From an uncultured Anaerotruncus sp. (lineage in GTDB: Bacteria; Bacillota; Clostridia; Oscillospirales; Ruminococcaceae): a stretch of 5,625 bases of DNA. The translations under genes were made by a program, and so were the position numbers. The notes beneath the pieces were generated by a model. It searched no databases, had not been told where the DNA came from, and saw only the letters and a program-made list of their open reading frames with translations. This document shows positions 1 through 5,601 of this stretch, one piece after another. Each line of letters opens with the position of its first letter. Positions within the stretch are counted from its first letter, which is position 1. The DNA is taken from NCBI GenBank assembly GCA_910586875.1, contig CAJUJI010000166.1, forward strand, positions 1 to 5,625, read 5' to 3'.

Positions 1-48
1 TTACAAGAGAAAATCTGGCGAATCAATATAATTTTTATAAATGTTTCT

Positions 49-69
49 AAAACAAATTTCATTTGGTTT
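49..69. promoter_or_regulatory. Imperfect palindrome, possible operator
   Basis: The half-sites AAAACAAAT and ATTTGGTTT flank a TTC centre. Eight of nine positions pair, and the inner 13 bases (53-65, CAAAT-TTC-ATTTG) are perfect around the centre. It lies about 50 bases upstream of the candidate -10 box of livJ, where an activator or repressor could bind. The surroundings are AT-rich, so chance symmetry is possible. I cannot assign it to a known regulator; it fits the CodY consensus badly. Confidence 0.25.
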
Positions 70-92
70 GGGATGATTGGCGAAAAAAGCAA

Positions 93-121
93 TAGATTTT
101 AGGCTGATTTTGCAATATAAT
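93..121 (+). promoter_or_regulatory. Candidate sigma-A promoter for livJ
   Basis: A perfect TATAAT (116-121) is preceded at 17 bases by TAGATT (93-98), a weak 3-of-6 match to the -35 consensus TTGACA. Transcription would begin near 128, leaving a leader of about 78 bases before livJ. A second TATAAT at 27-32 sits in the same 13-base context but has no -35 at the right distance. The weak -35 suggests either help from an activator or a different true promoter. Confidence 0.38.
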
Positions 122-135
122 TTTTTACATCGTAA

Positions 136-159
136 GGTGTGTTTTCGAGCAAGCGCACC
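136..159 (+). other. Leader hairpin upstream of livJ
   Basis: GGTGTGTTT (136-144) pairs with AAGCGCACC (151-159) as nine continuous pairs, two of them G-U, around a six-base loop. It falls just after the predicted transcription start of livJ and ends about 30 bases before the ribosome binding site, which it does not cover. No T-run follows, so it is not a terminator. It may stabilise the 5' end of an abundant mRNA; the role is inferred. Confidence 0.3.
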
Positions 160-191
160 ACGGTTTTGCATAGATTTTCCAAACCAGGTAT

Positions 192-197
192 AGGAGG
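192..197 (+). promoter_or_regulatory. livJ ribosome binding site
   Basis: A consensus AGGAGG lies eight bases before the ATG at 206. This strong site fixes the livJ start and agrees with the signal peptide beginning at that codon. Confidence 0.85.
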
Positions 198-205
198 AAA
201 CAAAA

Positions 206-1423
206 ATGAGAAGATTTTTGACAACAGCAGTTGCTGTTATGATGGCTGCAACTGCACTGACTGCTTGCGGCGGTTCATCCGCATCTGAGGCTTCTTCTGC
301 TGCTCCGGCTGCTTCCAGCAGCGCTGCATCCAGCGAAGCGGCCAGCGAGCCGAGCGCGCCTGCATCCGGTGAGACAATTAAAATTGGTGTTATGGGCCCG
401 CTGACCGGTGACGTTTCGGTTTATGGCATCGCAACCACCAACGGAGTAAAAATGGCGTTTGATGAAATCAACGCAAACGGTGGTATCAACGGCCAGCAGA
501 TCGAGATGGTTCTGATGGACGAAAAGGGCGACTCCACCGAGGCGGTCAACGTTTACAACAGCATGGTTGACCAGGGGGTTGTCGCGGTCATCGGCGACGT
601 CACCTCTAAGCCCTGCCTGGCGGTTGCAGAGGTTGCGACCGCGGACAATATGCCGATGCTGACCGCAACCGGCACCGCTGCGGACATCACCCAGGTCGGT
701 CCGAATGTATTCCGCACCTGCTTCATGGACCCGTTCCAGGGCAAGATTATGGCGACCTTTGCGGCAGAGAACCTGAAGGCGACCAAGGTTGCTGCAATGT
801 TTGACACCAGCTCCGACTACTCGATGGGTCTGGCAGACTCCTTCAAGGCACAGGCAGAGGCGAAGGGGATGGAGGTCGTAGCATTCGAGGGTTACGGCGC
901 TGCGGATACCGATTTTACCACCCTGCTCAACAAGATCGTTGCAGCTGGTCCGGACGCAATCTTTGTACCGGATTATTACGGCGACGTTTCGCTGGCACTC
1001 GACCAGGCGCGCAACAGCGCAGGCTATGACGGCCCGATGCTGGGCGGCGACGGCTGGGACGGCGTACTGGGCGCAATCTCTGCGGACAAGATTTCTGCAA
1101 CCAACAACGGTTATTTCTCCAACCACTACTCCACCGCAGACGAGGCTGCTGCGAAGTTCCTGGAGGAGTACAAGAACCTGTTCAATCTTGAGGGCAATGC
1201 GTTCTCTGCTTTGGGTTACGACTCCGCATACATCATGGCAGCGGCGATTGAGGCTGCTGGTTCCACCGATGCAGACGCGATCATCGAGGCGCTCAACCAG
1301 ACAGATTACACAGGTGTAACCGGCCACATCACCTTTGATGAGAACGGTGACCCGATCAAGACGGTTGCAATCACTCAGTTCGTCGATGGTAAGCCTGAGC
1401 TGGCCGCTAAGGTTGAGGCTTAA
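206..1423 (+). CDS. livJ: Branched-chain amino acid ABC transporter, substrate-binding lipoprotein
   Basis: This 405-residue extracytoplasmic binding protein of the LivJ/LivK family (periplasmic-binding-protein type I fold) captures an amino acid, probably Leu/Ile/Val, and presents it to LivHM. Residues 1-20 form a lipoprotein signal peptide: charged MRR, a hydrophobic core, and the lipobox L18-T19-A20-C21, with Cys21 the predicted lipidated residue. Residues 22-55 are a low-complexity Ser/Ala/Glu linker, typical of Gram-positive surface lipoproteins. The ligand-binding domain starts near residue 57 (IKIGVMGPLTG, 58-68). It continues with AFDEINANGGING (84-96), the ligand-region segment MLTATGT (151-157), SDYSMGLA (203-210), GGDGWD (280-285) and GYDSAY (337-342), all familiar in the family. 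Length is normal once the linker is counted. The start is fixed by AGGAGG at 192-197. A strong terminator follows at once, so it is probably expressed apart from livHMGF. Exact substrate is not decided by the sequence. Confidence 0.93.
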   Translation: MRRFLTTAVAVMMAATALTACGGSSASEASSAAPAASSSAASSEAASEPSAPASGETIKIGVMGPLTGDVSVYGIATTNGVKMAFDEINANGGINGQQIEMVLMDEKGDSTEAVNVYNSMVDQGVVAVIGDVTSKPCLAVAEVATADNMPMLTATGTAADITQVGPNVFRTCFMDPFQGKIMATFAAENLKATKVAAMFDTSSDYSMGLADSFKAQAEAKGMEVVAFEGYGAADTDFTTLLNKIVAAGPDAIFVPDYYGDVSLALDQARNSAGYDGPMLGGDGWDGVLGAISADKISATNNGYFSNHYSTADEAAAKFLEEYKNLFNLEGNAFSALGYDSAYIMAAAIEAAGSTDADAIIEALNQTDYTGVTGHITFDENGDPIKTVAITQFVDGKPELAAKVEA

Positions 1424-1450
1424 GCATACGATCCGGCAAAAGCATGTTTG

Positions 1451-1500
1451 TCCATCAATAGGGCAGGGCACCGACGCTCTGCCCTATTGACGGATTTTTT
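1451..1500 (+). terminator. Rho-independent terminator after livJ
   Basis: TCAATAGGGCAG (1455-1466) pairs perfectly with CTGCCCTATTGA (1479-1490). The stem continues inward by three more pairs (1467-1469 with 1476-1478, one G-U) to a six-base loop. Outside one A-C mismatch it extends by TCC (1451-1453) with GGA (1492-1494). Six T residues (1495-1500) follow directly. It starts 28 bases after the livJ stop and should end most transcripts there; the reverse strand has no T-run. Confidence 0.92.
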
Positions 1501-1522
1501 GCATAATTGGAGCTGGCTACAA

Positions 1523-1689
1523 AGGGGCTTTTTTTCTTGCAAAAAGCCCCTCTTGCCACCCGTCGGGTGGCAATTCACCCCAAAATGCGCTTCTCTGGAA
1601 AGGACGCGTTTCGTGTAGAATGCCATTGGCGGCATTCTGCACGACATGGGGCGCTGCCCCACGACCCCGCAGCCTTTTGAAAAAGGCTG
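1523..1689. repeat. Composite multi-hairpin intergenic element (REP-like)
   Basis: Four compact inverted repeats follow in tandem. (1) AGGGGCTTTTT 1523-1533 pairs with 1541-1551 (11 bp). (2) TTGCCACCC 1553-1561 pairs with 1565-1573 (9 bp, 3-base loop). (3) Positions 1611-1624 pair with 1631-1644 (14 bp, one G-U). (4) TGGGGC 1647-1652 pairs with 1656-1661 (6 bp, GCT loop); a small CAGCCTTTT/AAAAGGCTG hairpin closes the chain at 1670-1689. None is followed by a T-run. Composition differs from the flanking genes, and chained short stems of this kind are typical of repetitive intergenic elements. I infer a dispersed repeat, but the window holds only this copy. It could act as an RNA stabiliser or processing site between livJ and livH. 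Confidence 0.55.
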
Positions 1690-1692
1690 GCG

Positions 1693-1743
1693 AAAACTTT
1701 TATACGCGTTGCGGTGCGGGGGATCGCATTAGAGAAAAGTTTT
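1693..1743. repeat. Inverted repeat around start of livH leader region
   Basis: AAAACTTTT (1693-1701) and AAAAGTTTT (1735-1743) are perfect 9-base reverse complements separated by 33 bases of GC-rich sequence. It is either the outermost arm of the hairpin element or a feature of the promoter region that follows. A/T-rich arms make chance possible. Confidence 0.3.
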
Positions 1744-1746
1744 GCG

Positions 1747-1755
1747 TGCTATAAC
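1747..1755 (+). promoter_or_regulatory. Candidate extended -10 promoter for livHMGF
   Basis: TGCTATAAC is an extended -10 box (TG-N-TATAAC; hexamer 1750-1755). No good -35 exists; the best at 16-base spacing is ATTAGA (1728-1733), 3 of 6. Extended -10 promoters can work without a strong -35. Transcription would start near 1762, giving a leader of about 115 bases before livH. The strong terminator upstream at 1451-1500 makes a promoter here, or read-through, necessary for livHMGF. Confidence 0.35.
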
Positions 1756-1851
1756 GCGCAAGAAAATGAAATAGATTTTAAGATTTGGCGGGGTGAAATG
1801 CGGCAAGAATCAGCCCTGCAAAAGCTGGTTGTTGCTACGTTTACAGCCCGC

Positions 1852-1868
1852 AGGAGGAAAGGGGAGAG
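1852..1868 (+). promoter_or_regulatory. livH ribosome binding region, start ambiguous
   Basis: Two purine-rich matches lie in tandem: AGGAGG (1852-1857) and GGGGAGAG (1861-1868). The perfect one is 21 bases from ATG 1879 and 15 from TTG 1873, too far for ideal use. GGAG at 1863-1866 is 12 bases from the ATG and six from the TTG. The region proves that translation starts here rather than at the upstream in-frame GTG at 1714, but leaves open which of the two nearby codons is used. Confidence 0.6.
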
Positions 1869-1878
1869 ACACTTGGAT

Positions 1879-2766
1879 ATGATCCTATTTATCAAGCAGT
1901 TTATCAATGGCATCCAGGTGGGCAGTATTTATGCACTGGTCGCGCTGGGGTACACAATGGTTTACGGTATTGTAAAGCTGATTAACTTTGCACATGGCGA
2001 TTTTATCATGGTGGGCGGTTATATGGCGGTATTCACCATTCCAGCGCTGCTGGCAAAGGGCCTTCCGCCTTGGCTTTGTGTATTGGTATCGGTGCTGGTA
2101 TGCACTGCGATTGGCTGTGCAACCGAAAAAATTGCATACAAGCCGCTGCGTGGCGCACCAAGCCTCTCGGTACTGATTACCGCCATCGCAATGAGCCTGT
2201 TCCTCGAAAATCTGGCGCTGATTCTCTTTTCCTCTGCGCCGCGGCCGGTCAGCAATGTATTTGATATCCAGCCGCTTCAAATTGGACCGGTCCAATTTTC
2301 CGGCAACACGGTGGTCACCATTCTGCTTTCGGTACTCATCATGATCGGGCTTCAGCTGTTCATCAAGGGCACCCGCATGGGCAAGGCGATGCGGGCCGTT
2401 TCGGAGGACGGCGGCGCTGCGATTCTGATGGGCATTAGCACCGATAAGACCATCTCGCTTACATTTGCAATCGGCTCTGGACTGGCGGGGGTTGCGGCGG
2501 TCATGTACTGTGCTGCTTATCCGCAGGTACAGCCTTATATGGGCTCCATGCTCGGCCTGAAAGCGTTCATTGCCGCAGTGCTCGGCGGTATCGGCAGCAT
2601 TCCCGGGGCCATGCTCGGCGGCATTGTGATTGGGCTGGTTGAGAGCATGACCAAGGGCTATATTTCCACCCAGCTATCAGATGCGGTTGTGTTTGGCATT
2701 CTGATTATTGTATTGCTGGTAAAGCCTGCGGGCATCTTTGGCAAAAATGTCGGCGAGAAAGTGTAG
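1879..2766 (+). CDS. livH: Branched-chain amino acid ABC transporter permease LivH
   Basis: This is one half of the membrane channel, pairing with LivM and receiving substrate from LivJ. From ATG 1879 it has 295 residues, normal for LivH, with about eight hydrophobic segments (roughly 11-31, 36-60, 63-82, 97-117, 143-163, 192-213, 226-252, 268-284). Family hallmarks are LGYTMVYGIVKLINFAHGD (23-41), the cytoplasmic coupling stretch GKAMRAVSEDGGAAILMGIS (168-187) that contacts an ATPase, and AVLGGIGSIPGAMLGG (233-248). An in-frame TTG at 1873 would add Met-Asp and has better spacing to GGGGAG, so it is a real alternative. The frame stays open up to a GTG at 1714, but those 55 residues are charged, unlike the family N-terminus, and lie upstream of the ribosome binding region. 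The stop overlaps the livM ribosome binding site, so livM translation is probably coupled. Confidence 0.93.
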   Translation: MILFIKQFINGIQVGSIYALVALGYTMVYGIVKLINFAHGDFIMVGGYMAVFTIPALLAKGLPPWLCVLVSVLVCTAIGCATEKIAYKPLRGAPSLSVLITAIAMSLFLENLALILFSSAPRPVSNVFDIQPLQIGPVQFSGNTVVTILLSVLIMIGLQLFIKGTRMGKAMRAVSEDGGAAILMGISTDKTISLTFAIGSGLAGVAAVMYCAAYPQVQPYMGSMLGLKAFIAAVLGGIGSIPGAMLGGIVIGLVESMTKGYISTQLSDAVVFGILIIVLLVKPAGIFGKNVGEKV

Positions 2767-2770
2767 GTGA
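2765..2770 (+). promoter_or_regulatory. livM ribosome binding site overlapping livH stop
   Basis: AGGTGA matches the 3' half of the full Shine-Dalgarno sequence (AAGGAGGTGA). It shares bases with the TAG stop of livH (2764-2766) and lies five bases before ATG 2776. This favours ATG 2776 over the in-frame GTG at 2767, which sits inside the site itself and has no convincing site of its own. Ribosomes finishing livH would be placed directly at livM. Confidence 0.65.
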
Positions 2771-2775
2771 CAGGC

Positions 2776-3810
2776 ATGAGAAATAAAAAATATTATACCG
2801 TTTCCTACCTGATCAATGCAGCAATGGTGCTGCTTTTGTTCCTGCTGTTGATGGGAGCAAATGCCTCGGGTATGCTGGGTCGTTACCAGCGCGGTATTAT
2901 CATAACCATCTTTATCAATATCATTCTGGCGGTATCGCTCAACCTGACCACCGGTTTTTTGGGGCAGATTGCTTTGGGACATGCTGGATTTATGTCGATT
3001 GGCGCTTATACCGCAGCACTGTTTGTCAAATATATGCAGGACACCGTTGGTTTAGAGCTGATCATCAAAAGCAAGGTCACGCCAATGGGCACGCTGATGT
3101 TTTTGCTGTCGCTGCTGCTAGGTGGCTGTGTTGCGGCATTATTCGGGCTGTTGGTCGGTATCCCTGCGCTGCGGCTAAAGGGGGACTATCTGGCGATTAT
3201 CACGCTGGGCTTTGGCGAGATTATCCGCTCGATTATTGAAAATTTGAAGTTCACCGGTGGTGCGCAGGGACTGAAAAAGATCCCCAAGCTGGCGCAGCTG
3301 GATACCTCTTATTTTGTGATGATCGTCTGTGTTGTGGTCATGTTCATGTTTGTGCGCTCGCGGCATGGACGCTCGATTATTGCCATCCGTGAGGACGATA
3401 TCGCCTCCGAAGCGTGCGGCATCCACAACACCTACTATAAGGTGATGGCCTTCACCGTTGCGGCCTTTTTCGCAGGCATCGCAGGTGGCATCTATGCGCA
3501 ATATCTGGCCATCCTGGGCGCAGCTGATTTTGACTTTATGAAGTCCATTGATATTCTAGTGATGGTGGTACTGGGTGGTATGGGCTCGATCACCGGCTCG
3601 ATTCTGGCGGCAATTGGCCTAACCGCGCTGCCGGAGCTGCTGCGTAGCTTCTCGGATTACCGGATGCTGCTTTATTCGGTTGTGCTGATTATCGTTATGA
3701 TCTTTAAGCCCTCCGGTCTGTTGGGCACCTATGAGTTCTCTCTGACCCGCCTGCTGGAACGACTGACCGGCAAACGCAAGCAACAGACGGCGAAAGGAGG
3801 CGCAAAGTGA
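2776..3810 (+). CDS. livM: Branched-chain amino acid ABC transporter permease LivM
   Basis: This is the second channel subunit, partner of LivH: 344 residues from ATG 2776 (347 if GTG 2767 is used). A short basic N-terminus (MRNKKYY) leads into about nine or ten hydrophobic segments. Recognisable LivM motifs are LNLTTGFLGQIALGHAGFM (55-73), LRLKGDYLAIITLGFGEI (132-149), the coupling-helix stretch GRSIIAIREDDIASEACGIH (198-217), AGIAGGIYAQY (233-243) and VLGGMGSITGSILAA (265-279). KPSGLLG (311-317) closes the membrane part. The C-terminal tail (about 325-344) is strongly basic and polar, as expected for a cytoplasmic end. Length is within the family range, though shorter than E. coli LivM, which has an extra N-terminal part. 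The last codons carry the livG ribosome binding site, and the TGA stop overlaps the livG start by one base. Confidence 0.94.
   Translation: MRNKKYYTVSYLINAAMVLLLFLLLMGANASGMLGRYQRGIIITIFINIILAVSLNLTTGFLGQIALGHAGFMSIGAYTAALFVKYMQDTVGLELIIKSKVTPMGTLMFLLSLLLGGCVAALFGLLVGIPALRLKGDYLAIITLGFGEIIRSIIENLKFTGGAQGLKKIPKLAQLDTSYFVMIVCVVVMFMFVRSRHGRSIIAIREDDIASEACGIHNTYYKVMAFTVAAFFAGIAGGIYAQYLAILGAADFDFMKSIDILVMVVLGGMGSITGSILAAIGLTALPELLRSFSDYRMLLYSVVLIIVMIFKPSGLLGTYEFSLTRLLERLTGKRKQQTAKGGAK
3793..3800 (+). promoter_or_regulatory. livG ribosome binding site inside livM
   Basis: AAAGGAGG lies within the last codons of livM, nine bases before ATG 3810 and six before GTG 3807. Both starts are in frame and differ by one Met. 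ATG 3810 forms the common TGATG stop/start overlap with livM, which marks translational coupling. Confidence 0.8.
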
Positions 3811-4574
3811 TGGAACATGCAATTCTAAAAGCGGAGCGCCTTGGCATCCAATTTGGCGGCCTCAAGGCAGTAGAGGGCTTTGAAATCGAAATTCACAAGG
3901 GGGAGCTTGTCGGACTGATCGGCCCAAACGGAGCAGGTAAAACCACCGTATTTAACATGCTGACCGGCGTATACCAGCCCACCGAAGGCGCGATCTACCT
4001 GGACGGGCAGCTGATGAAGGGCAAAAAACCCCACCAGATGGCAAAAGCCGGCATTGCGCGCACCTTTCAGAATATCCGCCTGTTTAAAAAAATGACCGTG
4101 CTGGAAAACGTCAAAGCAGCATTCAATCAAAATATGCGCTATTCCGGATTGGCTGCGGTGCTGCGTCTGCCCTCCTATTGGAAGGAAGAGCGCGCAATCG
4201 AGCAGCACGCATTGGAGCTGCTGGATGTGTTGCATCTGCGGGAGCTGGCCGACCATATCGCGGAAAATCTGCCATATGGACAGCAGCGCAAATTGGAGAT
4301 CGCACGTGCACTTGCAACCGATCCCAAGCTGCTGCTGCTTGACGAACCCGCTGCGGGCATGAATCCGACCGAAACCGCCGAGCTAACCGAAATTATCACC
4401 TTAATTCGGGAGCGGTTTAATATTTCGGTGCTGCTAATTGAGCATGACATGAGTTTGGTTATGAGCATTTGTGAACGGCTGGTGGTCATCGACTACGGCC
4501 AGATTATCGCCACTGGGCTACCCGAGGAGGTTGCAAAAAATCCGCGGGTAATCGCAGCATATCTGGGAGAATAA
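3810..4574 (+). CDS. livG: Branched-chain amino acid ABC transporter ATPase LivG
   Basis: This cytoplasmic ATPase dimerises with LivF and powers LivHM. It has 254 residues from ATG 3810 (255 from GTG 3807), the usual length. Motifs in order: Walker A GPNGAGKTT (38-46); Q-loop Gln87 in RTFQNIRLF; the signature in the LivG form LPYGQQRKLEIARAL (154-168), where YGQQ replaces the common SGGQ; Walker B LLLLDEP (174-180) with catalytic Glu179; D-loop region AAGMNP (181-186); and switch His212 in LIEHDM. The insert at about 104-130 between Q-loop and signature is typical of LivG. The divergent signature is a family trait, not damage. LivG leads the pair livG-livF; its TAA stop overlaps the livF ribosome binding site. 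Confidence 0.95.
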   Translation: MEHAILKAERLGIQFGGLKAVEGFEIEIHKGELVGLIGPNGAGKTTVFNMLTGVYQPTEGAIYLDGQLMKGKKPHQMAKAGIARTFQNIRLFKKMTVLENVKAAFNQNMRYSGLAAVLRLPSYWKEERAIEQHALELLDVLHLRELADHIAENLPYGQQRKLEIARALATDPKLLLLDEPAAGMNPTETAELTEIITLIRERFNISVLLIEHDMSLVMSICERLVVIDYGQIIATGLPEEVAKNPRVIAAYLGE

Positions 4575-4579
4575 GGAGG
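4573..4579 (+). promoter_or_regulatory. livF ribosome binding site overlapping livG stop
   Basis: AAGGAGG shares its first two bases with the livG TAA stop (4572-4574) and lies seven bases before ATG 4587. This ideal spacing fixes the livF start and suggests coupled translation of the two ATPases. Confidence 0.85.
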
Positions 4580-4586
4580 GGCTACC

Positions 4587-5291
4587 ATGCTACAAGTGAA
4601 AGATTTGAACGTTTCCTATGGCGCAATTCATGCGCTGCATGGAGTCAGCCTGGAGGTCAACGAAGGGGAAATTGTCTCGCTGATTGGCGCAAACGGCGCA
4701 GGCAAAACCACCACTCTGCATACCATTTCAGGACTAAAAAAAGCGACCTCGGGCGAGGTGCTGCTGGATGGACAAAATCTGCTGGCAACAGCGCCGGACA
4801 AAATTATTCACCTTGGAATGGCGCATGTGCCCGAGGGACGGCGGATTTTCGCCTCGATGACGGTGGCAGAAAATTTGGAAATGGGCGCGTTTATCTACAA
4901 GGATAAAGCCAGGATTGAGCAGGACATGGAGAATGTCTATCAGCACTTTCCACGGCTAAAGGAGCGCTACCGGCAGGCAGCGGGCACCCTTTCGGGCGGT
5001 GAGCAGCAGATGCTTGCGATTGGCCGCGCGATGATGAGCCGCCCAAAGATCCTGCTGATGGATGAGCCGTCTATGGGACTATCCCCGCTGCTTGTAAAGG
5101 AAATTTTTCGCATCATCGAACAGCTAAACCAAACAGGCATTACCGTCCTGTTGGTGGAACAAAACGCAAAGATGGCGCTGTCGATCGCGAACCGCGCGTA
5201 TGTATTGGAAACTGGAAAGATCGTAATGAGCGGCAACGCAAAAGACATGCTGGAAGATGATAAGGTGCGCAGAGCATACCTGGGACTGTAA
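4587..5291 (+). CDS. livF: Branched-chain amino acid ABC transporter ATPase LivF
   Basis: This is the second ATPase, partner of LivG: 234 residues, the normal LivF length. Motifs in order: Walker A GANGAGKTT (34-42); HVPEGRRIF (80-88), the LivF form of the Q-loop region with Glu83 in place of Gln; signature LSGGEQQMLAIGRAMM (135-150), close to consensus; Walker B ILLMDEP (155-161) with Glu160; and LLVEQNAKMAL (188-198), where Gln192 stands at the usual switch-His position. VPEGRR and VEQNA are also found in E. coli LivF, so they are family traits. The C-terminus RRAYLGL resembles that of LivF proteins and echoes AAYLGE in LivG. It is the last gene of the operon, followed by a terminator 14 bases later. 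Confidence 0.95.
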   Translation: MLQVKDLNVSYGAIHALHGVSLEVNEGEIVSLIGANGAGKTTTLHTISGLKKATSGEVLLDGQNLLATAPDKIIHLGMAHVPEGRRIFASMTVAENLEMGAFIYKDKARIEQDMENVYQHFPRLKERYRQAAGTLSGGEQQMLAIGRAMMSRPKILLMDEPSMGLSPLLVKEIFRIIEQLNQTGITVLLVEQNAKMALSIANRAYVLETGKIVMSGNAKDMLEDDKVRRAYLGL

Positions 5292-5304
5292 ACGTTCACA
5301 TAAC

Positions 5305-5349
5305 AAAGACCTCCTTAGCTGGTAATCAGCCAAGGAGGTCCTTTCTTTT
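5305..5349 (+). terminator. Operon terminator after livF
   Basis: GACCTCCTT (5308-5316) pairs with AAGGAGGTC (5332-5340). After one A-C mismatch, GCTG (5318-5321) pairs with CAGC (5327-5330) around a five-base loop. The T-rich tail CTTTCTTTT (5341-5349) follows. Two outer A-T pairs (5305-5306 with 5342-5343) beyond an A-C mismatch extend the stem slightly. The stem arms happen to equal the anti-Shine-Dalgarno and Shine-Dalgarno cores. It marks the end of the livHMGF transcript. Confidence 0.88.
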
Positions 5350-5382
5350 AAAACAACAGAGCAACCGCTAGCAAGGCAAGCT

Positions 5383-5601
5383 GTCCTAATAGTGAGCAGG
5401 GGCCACCTGTGTAATTAAGCTGCCCTTTGGAATGAGGCAGACAGCTTACCCGCGCTCGTCGCGGCGCACATCTACGCGCTAAGAGCCGCCGCTACGCGGC
5501 GGTTGCGCTCCGAAACGCTCGCTGCGGCTCGCAGTCACGTTCGGGGGAGCAGCGCGTCCCCCTCCATGGGCCACCCCCTGGCGAGGCGGGGCGTCCTAAT
5601 A
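5383..5601. repeat. GC-rich hairpin cluster between 9-base direct repeats
   Basis: I see no credible coding frame from 5292 to the window end. This part is a chain of inverted repeats. CTGCC (5420-5424) pairs with GGCAG (5436-5440), with a competing TAAGCTG (5416-5422)/CAGCTTA (5442-5448). Positions 5484-5492 pair with 5496-5504 (CCGCCGC-TAC-GCGGCGG core). CTGCG (5522-5526) pairs with CGCAG (5530-5534), and GGGGGA (5543-5548) with TCCCCC (5557-5562). The stretch is bounded by identical GTCCTAATA (5383-5391 and 5593-5601). TAGCAAGGC (5369-5377, 5605-5613) and GGGCCACC (5400-5407, 5568-5575) are also duplicated. It resembles an intergenic repeat or small non-autonomous insertion; the identity is inferred. 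Confidence 0.4.

Noticed and set aside
53..67. CodY box near the palindrome
   Set aside because: Centred on the palindrome, only about nine of fifteen positions match AATTTTCWGAAAATT, and one half-site is essentially absent.
275..1471. A 398-codon open frame antisense to almost the whole of livJ
   Set aside because: Its protein is rich in Cys, Arg and His with no recognisable domain, it runs through the livJ terminator, and livJ on the other strand is a clear family member. It results from the codon bias of livJ.
1420..1662. 80-codon minus-strand frame in the livJ-livH gap
   Set aside because: It reads through the livJ terminator and the inverted repeats, with no domain and no convincing start site. 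Repeat-derived frames of this sort are probably spurious.
1620..1754. Small + strand frame of 44 codons (starts MPLAAFCTTW)
   Set aside because: It lies across the hairpin element, has only AAAGGA 15 bases upstream, and its composition follows the repeat. I see no sign that it is translated.
1791..1803. GGGTGAAATGCGG, faintly like the T-box motif
   Set aside because: It lacks the conserved TGGNACCGCG core. There is no room for a stem I with specifier loop after the candidate start, and no terminator follows before livH.
1714..1878. N-terminal extension of livH from GTG 1714 (55 extra residues)
   Set aside because: The added residues are charged and unlike the LivH N-terminus, no ribosome binding site precedes GTG 1714, and the purine-rich site at 1852-1868 lies inside the extension.
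206..5291. A urea (UrtABCDE) or other HAAT transporter instead of LIV
   Set aside because: No urease or nitrogen genes are adjacent, and the gene lengths, LivG LPYGQQR and LivF VPEGRR/VEQNA motifs fit Liv proteins well. A different amino acid substrate remains possible.
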